From Rotaria socialis (Eukaryota > Rotifera > Eurotatoria > Philodinida > Philodinidae), in the NCBI GenBank assembly GCA_905331475.1, contig CAJNYU010000182.1, forward strand, positions 128,343 through 192,342: 64,000 nt of DNA. Reading direction: 5' to 3'. The position numbers and the translations under genes are program-made. This document shows, piece by piece, positions 11,311 to 22,556 of this stretch; the first letter of the stretch is position 1, and every line of letters starts with the position of its first letter. Under the pieces are notes generated by a model. It was not told where the DNA came from, did not search any database, and was given only the letters and a program-made list of their open reading frames with translations.

Positions 11311-13975
11311 TTAAAAATCATCATCTTCTGCGTATGCCGGTCGTTGTGCTGACTGTTTTTTTCGACGTTGTCCACCGGTAGTTACTCGTTGATGAACACC
11401 AGCGGTTCCTAGTCTCGGATCCATTTCCATATCTAAATCATCATCTTCATCGTTCATACCATTTTCACCAAGTCTTTGACCCATTTGTATTTGATCGTCA
11501 TCATCACTTAGATCATCAGTCATGCCACCACCAAAAGGTGGACCACCTTTACCATTTTCTAAGGAAATATCATAGTAAATGATTTAGTAAATGATACACT
11601 AGCTACCTAATTTCTTTCCTCGAGGCGCTGGCGATTGATCGATATCGCCATCATCATCATCGTCGGATTCATCGTCACTAAATAATATTAAAAATATAAA
11701 TTTATAATAAAAATCTTAGCATGCATTGAACATATTCAACTGTCAAAAAGTCGTTCAAATACAGTTTGATCGGTAGGTTTCATTCAGAGACGTGCACAGG
11801 ACAAGATTTTTTGTCCTGTCCTTACCTGTCCTGCTGGCTACTTTGGTCCTGGCGGGCGACAGGACAATACGTTAAAGCCGTATCCCGGTTAGTGTTACTC
11901 ATTTCTTCCGGTTTCGCTAGTGACTGAAGACTAATTATGAGTCCGAACGCTAGCAATTGTTGATCAAAATAAACATTAATATTAGTAATTTTAGAAATAA
12001 TCTATTTGATATCATTTTCAAATTCAGAGACGTGCACAGGACAAGATTTTTTGTCCTGTCCTTACCTGTCCTGCTGGCTATTTTGGTCCTGGCGGGCGTC
12101 AGGGCAGGACAAAAATCGAAATCTCATCCTGTCCTCCAGGACAGGGCAGGACAGAACACCAGGACCGCCCTGTCCTGTGCACGTCTCTGGTTTCATTGTG
12201 CATGTAGTTTTATTTTTTCCTTGATTATTGTAGAGAAAAATCATAAAAAGAAATATACTACATTCCTTATCATAAAATAAGAGTATCGCCCATAAAAAAA
12301 TCGAAGACTTGACTATTTGAGTAAAGAACCATCATTAGTTAAGAAATAATGAAAATTTTTCAGAGATTCCTCTCAAATTTTTGTATAAATTCATATAACC
12401 GAATAGATACAAACTAAACTCTAAGGGTATTTTCTTCGAGATACGAAAGATATTGAAAAATTTATAACATGATTTCTATTCTCTGTCTCTAACACGACTT
12501 AAAATAAGAAAATTTCACATACTCGTCTTCTTCAGATTCTTCATCATCTTCTTCTTCATCGCTATGTACACCAATTTCATCATTAGGATCTTGTAATTCT
12601 CTATTGAATCGCTGTTGATCTTGTTCTGTTAATTGCGAATTAATTGATTGCATGTATTGTCGTGATACTTGCTAGCGATTTCGAAACAAAAACAATAGTG
12701 AGTTTAACAACTCTTTCGAAATTTACTTGAACTTTTTCACGTTGACTTCGAAAATGTCCTTCAAGTTCTTTTTCCAAATAGGATAATATACGAAATTTTA
12801 ATACATAATCTCCATACAAATCATTAAGTTCAGCTTCACATTTTTCAAAATCATTCATGAATGATGGTCTAAAAGAAACGAAAGAAGTCTATAGTAGAAA
12901 AATGAATACTAACTTTTTTCTCTATACCTAACACTCTTTAACATTTCAAGTCGTCGTTGATGACGATTCATTTCTTCTAAACGCTTAGCTATTTTTTCAT
13001 CGAGTGCAACTTCATCGATTTGAACATTCGTTATCAATTTGTCATATTTTATAAATTCACGCTTTAAAAAGATATATAGAAATAATAATTATGTTTGAGT
13101 CATCTTTCGTTTATATTTAACATACTTTAGCTGCATTTTCAGCTTCTCCTATACCTTCTTGAACTTCAGATAATTCCATAGCACGATTCATCACATCTTG
13201 ACGTGCTTCCTAAGTAAATTGATCATAAATCTGTTTATAATACTAGTCTCGTTTTCACACATACTCGTGCATCAACTTCTTTTGATAGTAGTTCATGTAA
13301 ATTCGCGCCTTTTTGTGTAATAGTTGAACAAAGTAACCGAGCACTTTTCAGTGTAGTTATCTGAAAATTTACAAAAAATGAAAACAATTTATCCAAAGAA
13401 TAAAATTCCATACTTACATCATCATTCATAGCATAACGATATTGCGGATCAGTATCTTCATCTTCGCCTAATTCTCTATTTTCACTATCACGTAAAGCTT
13501 TATAAAGTGGTGTAATAACTTTAAGAATTTCTTTCACTGCATAGCCATCAGCTTGATAAAGTTTCTTCGTATTTAATTTCATATGTGCTTTCGTAGCCTT
13601 AAATGACAAGAAAGAAAGTGCTGACAAACGTTGAATTCTAGATCATACAATTATTTGAGCAACAGTACGAATGAATATAACACGATCTTGTTCACCTTCA
13701 ATATCATTTGGAATATCAGCTTGTGGATCATATCTAGATTGATATAGAAAATGATTGAGAAGAAGCGAACTTATAGCATACTGTTTGACAAGCCAAGTCA
13801 TAAGTTCAGCGACAAGACGAAAGTTTGGTTGACGAAAATTTTCCATGGATATTAATCGTGGATAAGAGAGAACACGAGCCATTTCGCATAGATCTTAATT
13901 GCATCGGAAACAGTTTTACATATGTTTGAAGAAAGAAATGAAATTATACATACGGCTAATATCTCGATAAGTCAT
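11311..13975 (-). CDS. CLUAP1: Clusterin-associated protein 1 (IFT38), intraflagellar transport complex B
   Basis: The start is MTYRDIS, then after a short intron [20 protein letters not shown] and [17 protein letters not shown]. Next come [19 protein letters not shown] and [20 protein letters not shown], all diagnostic of CLUAP1. This N-terminal part is a calponin-homology-like domain, followed by coiled coil and an acidic tail ending YAEDDDF, as in vertebrate CLUAP1 (ending DNDF). CLUAP1/IFT38 is a subunit of IFT-B and is needed to build cilia. Exons are separated by introns of about 50-65 nt, with one exception: an 845-nt intron (11678-12522) that carries a composite hAT MITE. The length, about 430-450 aa, fits the family. 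Gene order with the ODAD1-like gene is tandem on the same strand. Confidence 0.93.
11785..12189. mobile_element. Composite hAT MITE in a CLUAP1 intron
   Basis: The element starts CAGAGACGTGCACAGG at 11785 and ends GCACGTCTCTG at 12189. It is flanked by a perfect 8-bp duplication, GTTTCATT, at 11777-11784 and 12190-12197. Inside, at 12025, the same left end begins again: 11785-11860 and 12025-12100 agree almost base for base. The part 12025-12189 is a complete 165-bp MITE with both ends. The outer copy therefore has a left end but shares the right end. About 160 bp of non-matching, partly AT-rich sequence lies between the two left ends. It belongs to the same family as the copy at 4617. Confidence 0.88.
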
Positions 13976-14917
13976 GTTGATATGCTAGCTAATGTGTCGA
14001 TTTGTGGAAAGAACAATTCAAAGGTGTAGATCACCATAAATTGATTTGATTCATATGGAATCACTTGGCAACTTAAACGGGTAGAGGTCGCCGTTCAACA
14101 CATCAATGAGCATCACGTCGAAATTTTTTTTCGTTGAGATTCTGTCCGATCAAATTTCTCTTGCATTCCTTTCATTAAAAAAACAAAATCGTCAATATTT
14201 TAAGATACGAAACATATCGACAGAAGACATACAACGGCCATAAATTCATTCATCCTTCAAATTTTTTTCCGCAAGCGTAAACGCCATTAAGAATTCAAAT
14301 AGTGATTGATATAGAGAGTTGTTTTTCTAACAAGTGTTTTCTGGTAAATGGAAAACGCTAGTTTTTCCGATATTATCAACGGTATGGAATGAAGTAAACA
14401 GTTGTTTCGAGTTAGAGAAGATCGTATTTTCGTCTACGCTCTTATTTTAGATAATTCAGGCAGAATCCTATTTACAATTTCTAAGAACGGAAAAGGGTTT
14501 TTCACTACAAAAATCATTAGTTGAATTCTTACGTTAGATGAGATTATTTCAGTGCAAGAAAATTGAACTTAAATCTGGATGAAACAATTTCTGTAGTAAA
14601 TGTATATTCGTATTTGATATTCAAGAATGCAACTATTAGGTTTGTTCCGCATTATTAAAAAGAATGAAACATGAATAAGTATTCATTAATAAATCCTCAA
14701 AAGCGCATTTGATTATCGCTGAATAAGAAGAAGTCCTACAAATGAATTTATAAGAAAACAAAAAAGATCAAGAGAAAGATATCTAATTTTATTTGAAAAA
14801 TCTCATTCTCCAATAATAATAATCAGCGTTCGATGCACATCTGCTAAAAACAAGCAAGCAAACAAACGATGAATTCATAATTTATACTGTAGCAATTTTA
14901 TTGTTTCAGAAAACTAT
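13976..14917. other. Spacer between CLUAP1 and PHM-like gene
   Basis: About 940 bp upstream of CLUAP1 and downstream of the PHM-like stop codon. No coding remnant, inverted repeat or clear regulatory motif is visible. Confidence 0.4.
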
Positions 14918-17418
14918 TTAATATTTAAGTATTACATTTTGAAAATCAGTTGTAGTGAAAACTTCATTATCCGACACGTCAGTTTCATCACTTGATGCAG
15001 ACTCGTTTTGATTGTATGCCAATGGTTCTTTTTCACCATTTTCACAAGTATCTTGATCATATTCTTGAAATCGTCGTTTTGTAAGCCATTTACTCAATGA
15101 ACTTGTCTCGCCTCCAACTGAAATTGCTTTTAATCGAGTATTACGTCTCAATGAATATGTGCTATTTCTATACGATCGAATTATACTAATACCAATCAAG
15201 AGCATAATAATTCCACATAACGCTAGTAATATGATGAATATAATCGTGAACAATGAATTTCGATTACGTGCAAGACGAATCACTTTTTCAAAACGATCGT
15301 CTTGTGAATATGTTAAAAATATCGTGTTCGTTTTATTGTTCATTGATGTCCAACTCAATATTGATTCATTGACGCTTCCTATCGCATATTGATTTGGTGT
15401 TACTTTTGGATATGTTGGATTAATATCAAATAATGTTTCGGGTACAATTTGTTCATCAACAGGAAGATAACTAAATAGAAATAGGCATGTGAATTAATTG
15501 AGATCCCATTCTTTGCTGTTTTTTTTATCATACCGATTAAGTATTCGAGAATAATCATTATTCCAACATATTTTCATTGGTGTCTCATCGTCGTGTTCCG
15601 TCCAAAACATAGCATTTATTTGACAAACGACTTCCGAGAGAGGATTTCTAAGTATAGTGAATCGTTCGAAAATGCCTACGTTAATTACTGATTTAAATAA
15701 AAATGCAAAATCTATTTTATTTGATGTTTATTTAAAAATAAATTTTGAACTCAGTGTAAACACTATTATTCTTCACAATCGAAAAGACATCTAATAGTAA
15801 CAGATGATATTAACAATAATACTGACTACGGCCAAAGAGTTTATTCTTTAGGAGTCATTTCAGGAAATTTTGGTAAAAAATCTAAACTAAGATGCGAACA
15901 AATTTTGGGTGTTAGAATAATTTATTTACTTCTGAAATAAGTAGAAGTCTTACATTATAGTTGGGCTTTTTCATTTATTTGATATAGTCATTAACAATAA
16001 ACTGTCAGAACATCGCACTTTTTTTTGCATTATTAGGGCATTCCTTACCTCATCACTAAACATAGGTGACCTCATCGTTACTCAACTATCTGATGTTACG
16101 CATCTGAGTATATCTATCTAATATTTTCAAAGATACTTTAAAAACGATAAAATAGCCTGTTCCATTGGTAAATAATCATTTTCCATTCGTATACATACGG
16201 ACTATGTGTTGAAGGCATTGGCTCGTACAGACAAGTACCAATTAAATAATCATTGACTATGATATCGACTGGATTCGTTACTTGATAAAAAGTTTTAGGC
16301 CATTGAAGATTTCCTAATGAAATTTAATTAGAACCAATTTGTAAGCTTCATTAATTAATTACCCTTAATTATTGGCTGCACTTCACGATTCCGTACACGA
16401 TATAATGAAATACTTTTGCCTAAATTAATTGATCATTATTGATATGAATCTGCATCCAACTAGTAGTATACCTTCATATTTTGAAAATAATTCAGTAGAA
16501 AATATTTGCATAGGTAATGGACGATGCTGACAAGAGAATTCAGCACGATTTTCTTAAATTTTAAGTATAATAATTAATATTTATTAACAAAAAATTGAAA
16601 ATTACTTTGAATTTCGATCGAATTTGTGACTATTTGATAAGTTCCTATTGTATATTTAGGTCTTAATAGCAAAACACATCACGAGTTATGAATTGTGTTT
16701 TAGAAAATATTGAATTACCGTTCATGAATCAGAACAATTTTTTCGCCCGTAGACATCATTAATAATCGATGGAAAAAATTGAATATGAATAACAACATAA
16801 AGGAATGGTGTTCTGGTTCCGACGTGAAAACCAGCATCTGAAAATAGTCGAAATTCAAAACGATCAATAAACAAGCAAACAAAATAAAAACAACCTTTTG
16901 GCCAGTGCACAGCAGGTATGTTATAATACCATTCATAGATAGTCATTGACATATCCATGTTATCGCATGGTTGAGAATCAAACCTAAATTCATAGTTTTA
17001 AATCGATCATATTCATCGTTTCCTATTATCAAACAAACCAAAAATCGGCGTGCGATGAAAATGGTTGCTGACAAAGATAAGTTGTAATAAAATGAACTTT
17101 TTGGCGATTATACATCGGATGAATATCAACTAATTTCATTAAGAAGAACACATACATCACATTTTTCATGGTATCAATTAAATGACTAACCAATGTATAA
17201 GTCGTCAACAAGAGGTAGTTTCATTGATATATAAAGTGATTGATTACTCTAAAAATGATGTTGATTCATTGGTGAATAATAATAAAAAAATGCTCATAGC
17301 AAACCATTGTTTTATTAATACTTGGTATGTTCAATGTAAGATTGAAGAGTTTCGACGAAACGCTCATTGATGTATGAAATGCAATCATCGAAATGAAAAA
17401 TTTGTATGTTGTTCTCAT
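14918..17418 (-). CDS. PHM/DBH-family copper monooxygenase-like membrane protein, copper ligands mostly lost
   Basis: Eleven exons (introns 49-63 nt, one of 551 nt) give a protein of about 481 aa once a one-base frameshift is allowed for. A signal peptide (MRTTYKFFISMIAF) leads into a peptidylglycine alpha-hydroxylating monooxygenase fold: SLYISMKLPLVDDLYIVDIHP, KVHFITTYLCQQPFSSHADFWF, LPAV-like HWPKDAGFHVG, VVIHIQF, AEFSCQHRPLPMQIF, SLYRVRNREVQP, WPKTFYQVTNPVDI and VVCQINAMFW. After it come a TM helix (about FTIIFIILLALCGIIMLLIG) and a cytoplasmic tail. There is no lyase domain. Compared with PHM, copper A keeps the first His of the HH pair and the VxH-type His, but the second is Phe. Copper B has lost its HTH pair and its Met. 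The frame breaks at an A6 run (16773-16778), probably a sequencing error. Oxidase activity is doubtful. Confidence 0.82.
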
Positions 17419-17559
17419 TTTGAGGAACAAACGACAGTGACGAATGAATGCTAGAGTATGAAAGGCATAGCTTAGCGTCGACACGCGTAACCTACGCGTA
17501 ATCAAGTTTATTAGAGAAAGAAAAAAAACGATATTAATGTTTCTTTTTTGCTCCGTCTG

Positions 17560-18728
17560 TTAGTATAAAAACAGGCGATGATCGATATTCGATGGAATCA
17601 TGTGAAATTTATGGGCATTGAATAGAATAAGTAGACATATTTGATAGACATGTTGATAATAAAGTGATTGAAAATTTAATATCACACCAATTAGAACGTA
17701 TAATGTAAGATCATAATGAATGAAGAAAATACTTCGAATTTGTATAAAAGAATAAAATGTCGATAAATACGATATCATATAGATAATGTAAGATGTACGC
17801 GGACCTATGTAGCCTTTAAACTTTAATGTATGTAGGAAAACAGATATTGTTGTTGCAAATGCGCTGAATACTAATAATAAGTAAATGTATTCAATTTGTT
17901 GTGGATTTGCACGATCGAAAAATCGTACATAATTAAGAAAATAGCCAATGTAATGTTTTGCCCAAACATAAAACATTTTTGTTATCATTGTTACAATGAA
18001 ATAGAAGTTTTTGTTTGGTGCTGTCTTATTTTTATCGGAATTATTTAATGAATCACGAAAATGTGTTTTAGGCCATAGTTGACGTAGAATATACGGTAGA
18101 AAAACTATAAGATTATCTATGACAATTGAATTGTTAATATAGGAATAGAAAAAATCTGAATAATAAAGCCATTGAAAAAGAAGTAAACCAGAGAAAAATG
18201 AATTTTCAACTATAAATGCATATGACAATGTTCCACGATCAGAATAATAGCCGGGGTCAGTTTTAGTACGTGATAAAAATGTAAATGTTAATGCAGCTGT
18301 GATTGATTGCACAAGACCAGTTAACGGTAAACTCCATATAACAAATGAATGCTTGAATGTTTCATAACTGCAAATTAAAAGAAATATATAAAGTAGCTGT
18401 TGAGACAAAATTAGTTCTATTCTTAAAAGACCAATCGACAATAGATTCACTCGTCTATAGTATTTTCAAACTCAAATAAAGATCTATGACTATTGAATTA
18501 ATATTTTCAATTTTTTCAAGATCTTCTAAATTTTGAAAATTTTACTTACTTTTTGAAATACCAATAAAATGATAAAGCATATTGTATAAGATATGAAAGA
18601 CCGACAAGTCGATGAACGATAAATTTTCTTTGAAAAAATAAATGAAATAGAAATTTAACAAATCGACCAAGTCTTTGAATTGTGTCCACAGCAAAGCCAC
18701 TGCTTGTTTCAATCACGCCTGCGTCCAT
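17560..18728 (-). CDS. Unassigned multi-pass membrane protein
   Basis: Two exons (18550-18728 and 17560-18367, intron 182 nt) join exactly in frame to give 328 aa. The start MDAGVIETSSGFAVD is followed by an amphipathic basic region and about seven to eight hydrophobic helices, for example around LVGLSYLIQYALSFYWYF, VIWSLPLTGLVQSITAALTF and YIYLLLVFSAFATTISVFL. A loop with the motif KTDPGYYSDRGTLSYAFIVEN looks strongly constrained and could identify the family by search. The protein is lysine- and aromatic-rich, with no enzyme motif that I recognise. It lies directly upstream of the PHM-like gene on the same strand, about 140 bp from it. I do not assign a function. Confidence 0.75.
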
Positions 18729-20622
18729 CGTGTTATCTGTATGTCTTTCGTTTCAAATTGGTATATGAAATGATGACACTGAAAGATATCAAATTTCGAC
18801 AGTAAACTATTGAAGAATGTAGAAAGACAAATTACCTCTATTTTTTCATCGTGATATAAACCTAAAAAAGAAAACGACGAGGATAAGTCAATAATAAAAA
18901 AGGGAATGAAAATGCTATGTTGTTTTTCTTGTTTTCGTTTTATCTGCACTTTACAACTATACGAAACGAAGCTGATGATCCAATAAATTCTCTTACAAAA
19001 TATAAACACATGTACTTAGACAAAAGTGTGAAAGGTCATCATGTTTTGAAGCAATGACAAAAACCTTTTAGAATCTCTGATAAATCTTCAATCTAGCTTT
19101 TCTCTTAAGTACTGTAAACAATAGTCAGTAATCGCTAGTTTTCTCGATTTTACGTTAGAATAGAAAGATGTTAGGAGTTACCTACATTGAACATATAAGA
19201 TATCACGTGATATTTGCACCGAAAAGTTCAGTCTAATATTTGAATCCGTAATTTAAATGACACAAAAAATGAGGCATAAGATTTAAACTATTAAAATCTT
19301 GAACTGTTAGAACTTTTGAAATTCTCGTAAGTGCTGAATTCTAGAAAAAAAACAACGAGAAAAACGTTCGTAGAATACATTCTTCTAGTTTTATTATGGC
19401 TATCGGTTGTCTTCAGAAGAATTTCGTGTTGTTATTTGAATTTTCTTTCCACTATCTCTATCATGCTAGTTCTTATCACCACCCTCAATTTTCCCTGTTT
19501 GATCATCTGCTGTTTGCATTTTTGCACTATGAACTTCTTGAGATTCCTCTTAAATGAACTCAGTAAGAATTTATTATTATTAATGATTGTCTAAAAATAT
19601 TCTACGTGTTGAGACAGGTAAATGACTAAAATTTTTTCGCTAATGCATCAAATGATTTGCCATTTTTATGGTTGTTATTATTAGTTAACTAAAACCTTTA
19701 AATTAATGAAAAATAGACCGTTAAAATAATATCACAAAATCAGTAGTAGCCTACTACATTTTTCATTATTAATTCTATTTTTAACATATTATATGCCTTA
19801 ATTAATTTTTTCATATCTCGCATTTCACTCCAGGTTGCTCGTTTTCTATCATCTTCATGCATCGCAGCGCTTGTCAGGATTCCAGCGAAAAACTTATTCG
19901 CAACGGACGTCCCCCTTGGGATTTATCAGGACACTAAGATGTGTGTCATCTTTATAAAATAAAATAGAAAGAAGAAAAAATAGTATCAGAGCTAAGTTAT
20001 GCAAAATATTTTTATACTAAATATATAGTAGACACACGTGTTGTTTTCTCTCTTTCCTTTATTTCAGTATCTATATGAATGAATACGTCTTAAGTTATTA
20101 CTAAACTAAATATTTATCTAGATATATAAGCTCATAAAAATGTGCCCTTGAATGTTTACTGTATATTATATATGCAAAATTCTTAATCAGATCAGTACTA
20201 GCTCAGAGTCACATGTCGAAGAAATACGAGTTCCTTCGATAAATATCTTATCAGACTACTAAACAGACGGCCGGATAAAAACAAGAATCATCAACCTAGA
20301 TTTATATTGTGGAAGAAGATAGTATCAGAGTAATTCCCATATATTTATACTGCATCTTTCGTTGTAGTGAAGCTTTCATTTTAATTAACTATATCTGGTG
20401 TGTAAGTTTCAATATTTTTAAATTGAAATCTGCACCAAAAAATAGCAAAACTACTTTTTATTATTCATTTTTAAAGAAAAATTATATTTACACAATAAAT
20501 TAACGAAAAATACAAAAACCATCGTGTAATTCGTCTGTTTTTTATTCTTTAGAAACAAAATATTTTTTTGAAGTACACAATCTGTACAAATTCTTTTAAT
20601 TAATATTCTCTATGTAATTTGA
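18729..20622. other. Intergenic stretch with one unexplained GC-richer patch
   Basis: Mostly AT-rich sequence between the multi-pass membrane gene and the HPRT stop codon. A patch at about 19834-19945 is richer in GC and has an open frame reading like SEKLIRNGRPPWDLSG. This could be a decayed coding fragment, but I cannot assign it. Confidence 0.4.
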
Positions 20623-21556
20623 TCATGAAAGTAGAACTTTATATTTTGTGATACCAGATTCTTTTAAGATACATATATGTTCGAGATCACGAAAATATTC
20701 GTTATAATCCTAATAAAGAAAGCAGAATAAATAATTTAAGAAACAATACGTTATTTTGCCCTTACAAGTGCATATCCGACAATAAAATGATCAGGTATTT
20801 CAAAACCACAATAATCTGGTTTAAAAACACAAATTTTATCTTTCCGCCTTTTTGTAATTAATGAAGCCACACGTATAGTTTTGGGTTCGAATTTCTCAAA
20901 TTCTTTTTTTAACGTAGCCATTGTAACGCCTCTATCAATAATATCTTCAACAATAAGTAAATTTTTATCTTTCAATGTTTTCAAATCACTTAGACCAATT
21001 ATTTCCAGTCTATCCGATGATTGATCATTAACGTAACTACGTGTACGAATAAATTCTAAACTCATCGGTAAACTACGGTCGCTCCGAAGACTAAAAACAA
21101 AAAATAATTCATGAATAATAATTTAACCACAATCAACAAACCGATTTTCCTTTTGAATTTTTAAAATTAAATCCGAAAAAAATCGATAACCACCTTTGAG
21201 TACACACATGCAAACTAAATATTACAAAAATTGATTTATTTTATCGATTACAAAATTCAACAATATAATTACTAAGTTGCTCAGGCATGCCGATATGTAA
21301 ATCATCGAAAATTCGTCTAGCTAATGCTTCAATGCGATCTTGAACAACTCCATAAGGAATCAAAACAGATTTTAAATCATTACGATAATGCAATGGTAAA
21401 CTAAAAAATAGAATTTCATACAAAAAACTTTTAGAATAAAAGCAAGAAAAGAAATATTTACTTGAAATAATTTAATGGATAACCTTCGAATAAGTCCGGT
21501 ATGATAAGTGGCTCGGCTTCGATAGTTTTTTTTGATCTTTCATCTGTATCTGTCAT
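20623..21556 (-). CDS. HPRT1: Hypoxanthine-guanine phosphoribosyltransferase
   Basis: Five exons (21462-21556, 21273-21400, 21142-21214, 20766-21090, 20623-20709) join in frame to 235 aa. The enzyme salvages hypoxanthine and guanine with PRPP to IMP and GMP in the cytosol. Family landmarks are present in order: FEGYPLNYFNLPLHY, LKSVLIPYGVVQDRIEALAR, CVLKGGYRFFSDL, SLPMSLEFIRTRSY, the PRPP loop region NLLIVEDIIDRGVTM, KPDYCGFEIPDHFIVGYAL, and the last exon DYNEYFRDLEHICIL. In the PRPP loop the usual D-T-G-K/x-T reads D-R-G-V-T. The catalytic-base Asp and both acidic residues before it are kept. The last 29 residues depend on an intron (20710-20765) that is easy to miss, because reading through it gives an early stop. 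Confidence 0.95.
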
Positions 21557-22556
21557 TTGTTATTTGTCAATCGCTTATAATGGTCTTGAAAATGCAAAGC
21601 TAAACGACGAAATTAGACAAGTAATCGTTCTCTATACATACTCGCTATAACATACTAGCTAGCTATCTGATTCTTCTTTTCTCCTACCCGTAGCTATATA
21701 TTTTTCTTTCTATCTTACAAATATGAATATGCTGGAATAATTTTTTCCATTCTTTTACACGTTCTAAGTTGTTGTTTTGTTTTTTTGACATATGATTCAT
21801 ACGAATAGAAGATTTATAATTATACCGAACAGAATAAATCCTCGATTCTACTAAACATAGTCATCTTGAAATCTACCAACCAAAAACAGAAAGTTTCACT
21901 TTGATACATGCTTATCAAGACAGAAGCTAAATCTAGAGATATATTTATGATTCTTATTTATTACAAAAAATATTCTTCTGTGTAAGCAAGCGCAAGAAGA
22001 TAAATAATAACTCTTGTAGATAGTAATTAGAAATAAACGGCATTAGTTACGCATTAAAATGGCTCGGTAATAAATGTGGTTACACGATAAGTGCATCTTA
22101 TTTCATGAATTTTTATAAACTATTTTTAAAATATTACTCTAATGGCGTGCGCTCTACGAATTATTCTTTATTTCTAAAGAAATAATATGGCATAACATCA
22201 AGGAGGAAACAGCAGAATCCAGTCCCTTGGATTCAGATGGATTCAAATGGACTCAAATGGAGTTACATGAAGTCTCCTAAAATGATTTCCTATTCTTCTG
22301 AAATCCATTATAAAAATTCGGTACTTCTACTTGTTTTTGTTTTTGTTTGTGTCAAGTGTACTATTAGATAAAATTTTTATTAGTCCGGATTCAGATATAG
22401 GCATATATTATCTTTTTTTATTCTCATACAGCACATTCTTTATGTCAAGACTTGAAAGTCAGTAAAGCGTTGTTCATTTATTGAAAATAAATGAAAAAAG
22501 TATTATATAAAGAAAACAAAACAGTTAAGTTTTTTATTAATCTGTTGCACTCAAAG
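21557..22556. other. Intergenic stretch upstream of HPRT
   Basis: It contains the HPRT promoter side, then AT-rich sequence. A short patch near 22210-22255 repeats a GGATTCAGAT / GGATTCAAAT / GGACTCAAAT unit about three times. No gene is visible. Confidence 0.4.

Noticed and set aside
16715-16936. Alternative frame through exon 5 of the PHM-like gene
   Set aside because: Its first half does not match the PHM fold, while the other frame does. Only the part after the A6 run is real.
20751-20765. HPRT ending at an early stop after FIVGYAL
   Set aside because: GTAAGG after GCACTT is a splice donor. The next exon supplies DYNEYFRDLEHICIL, so the gene is not truncated.
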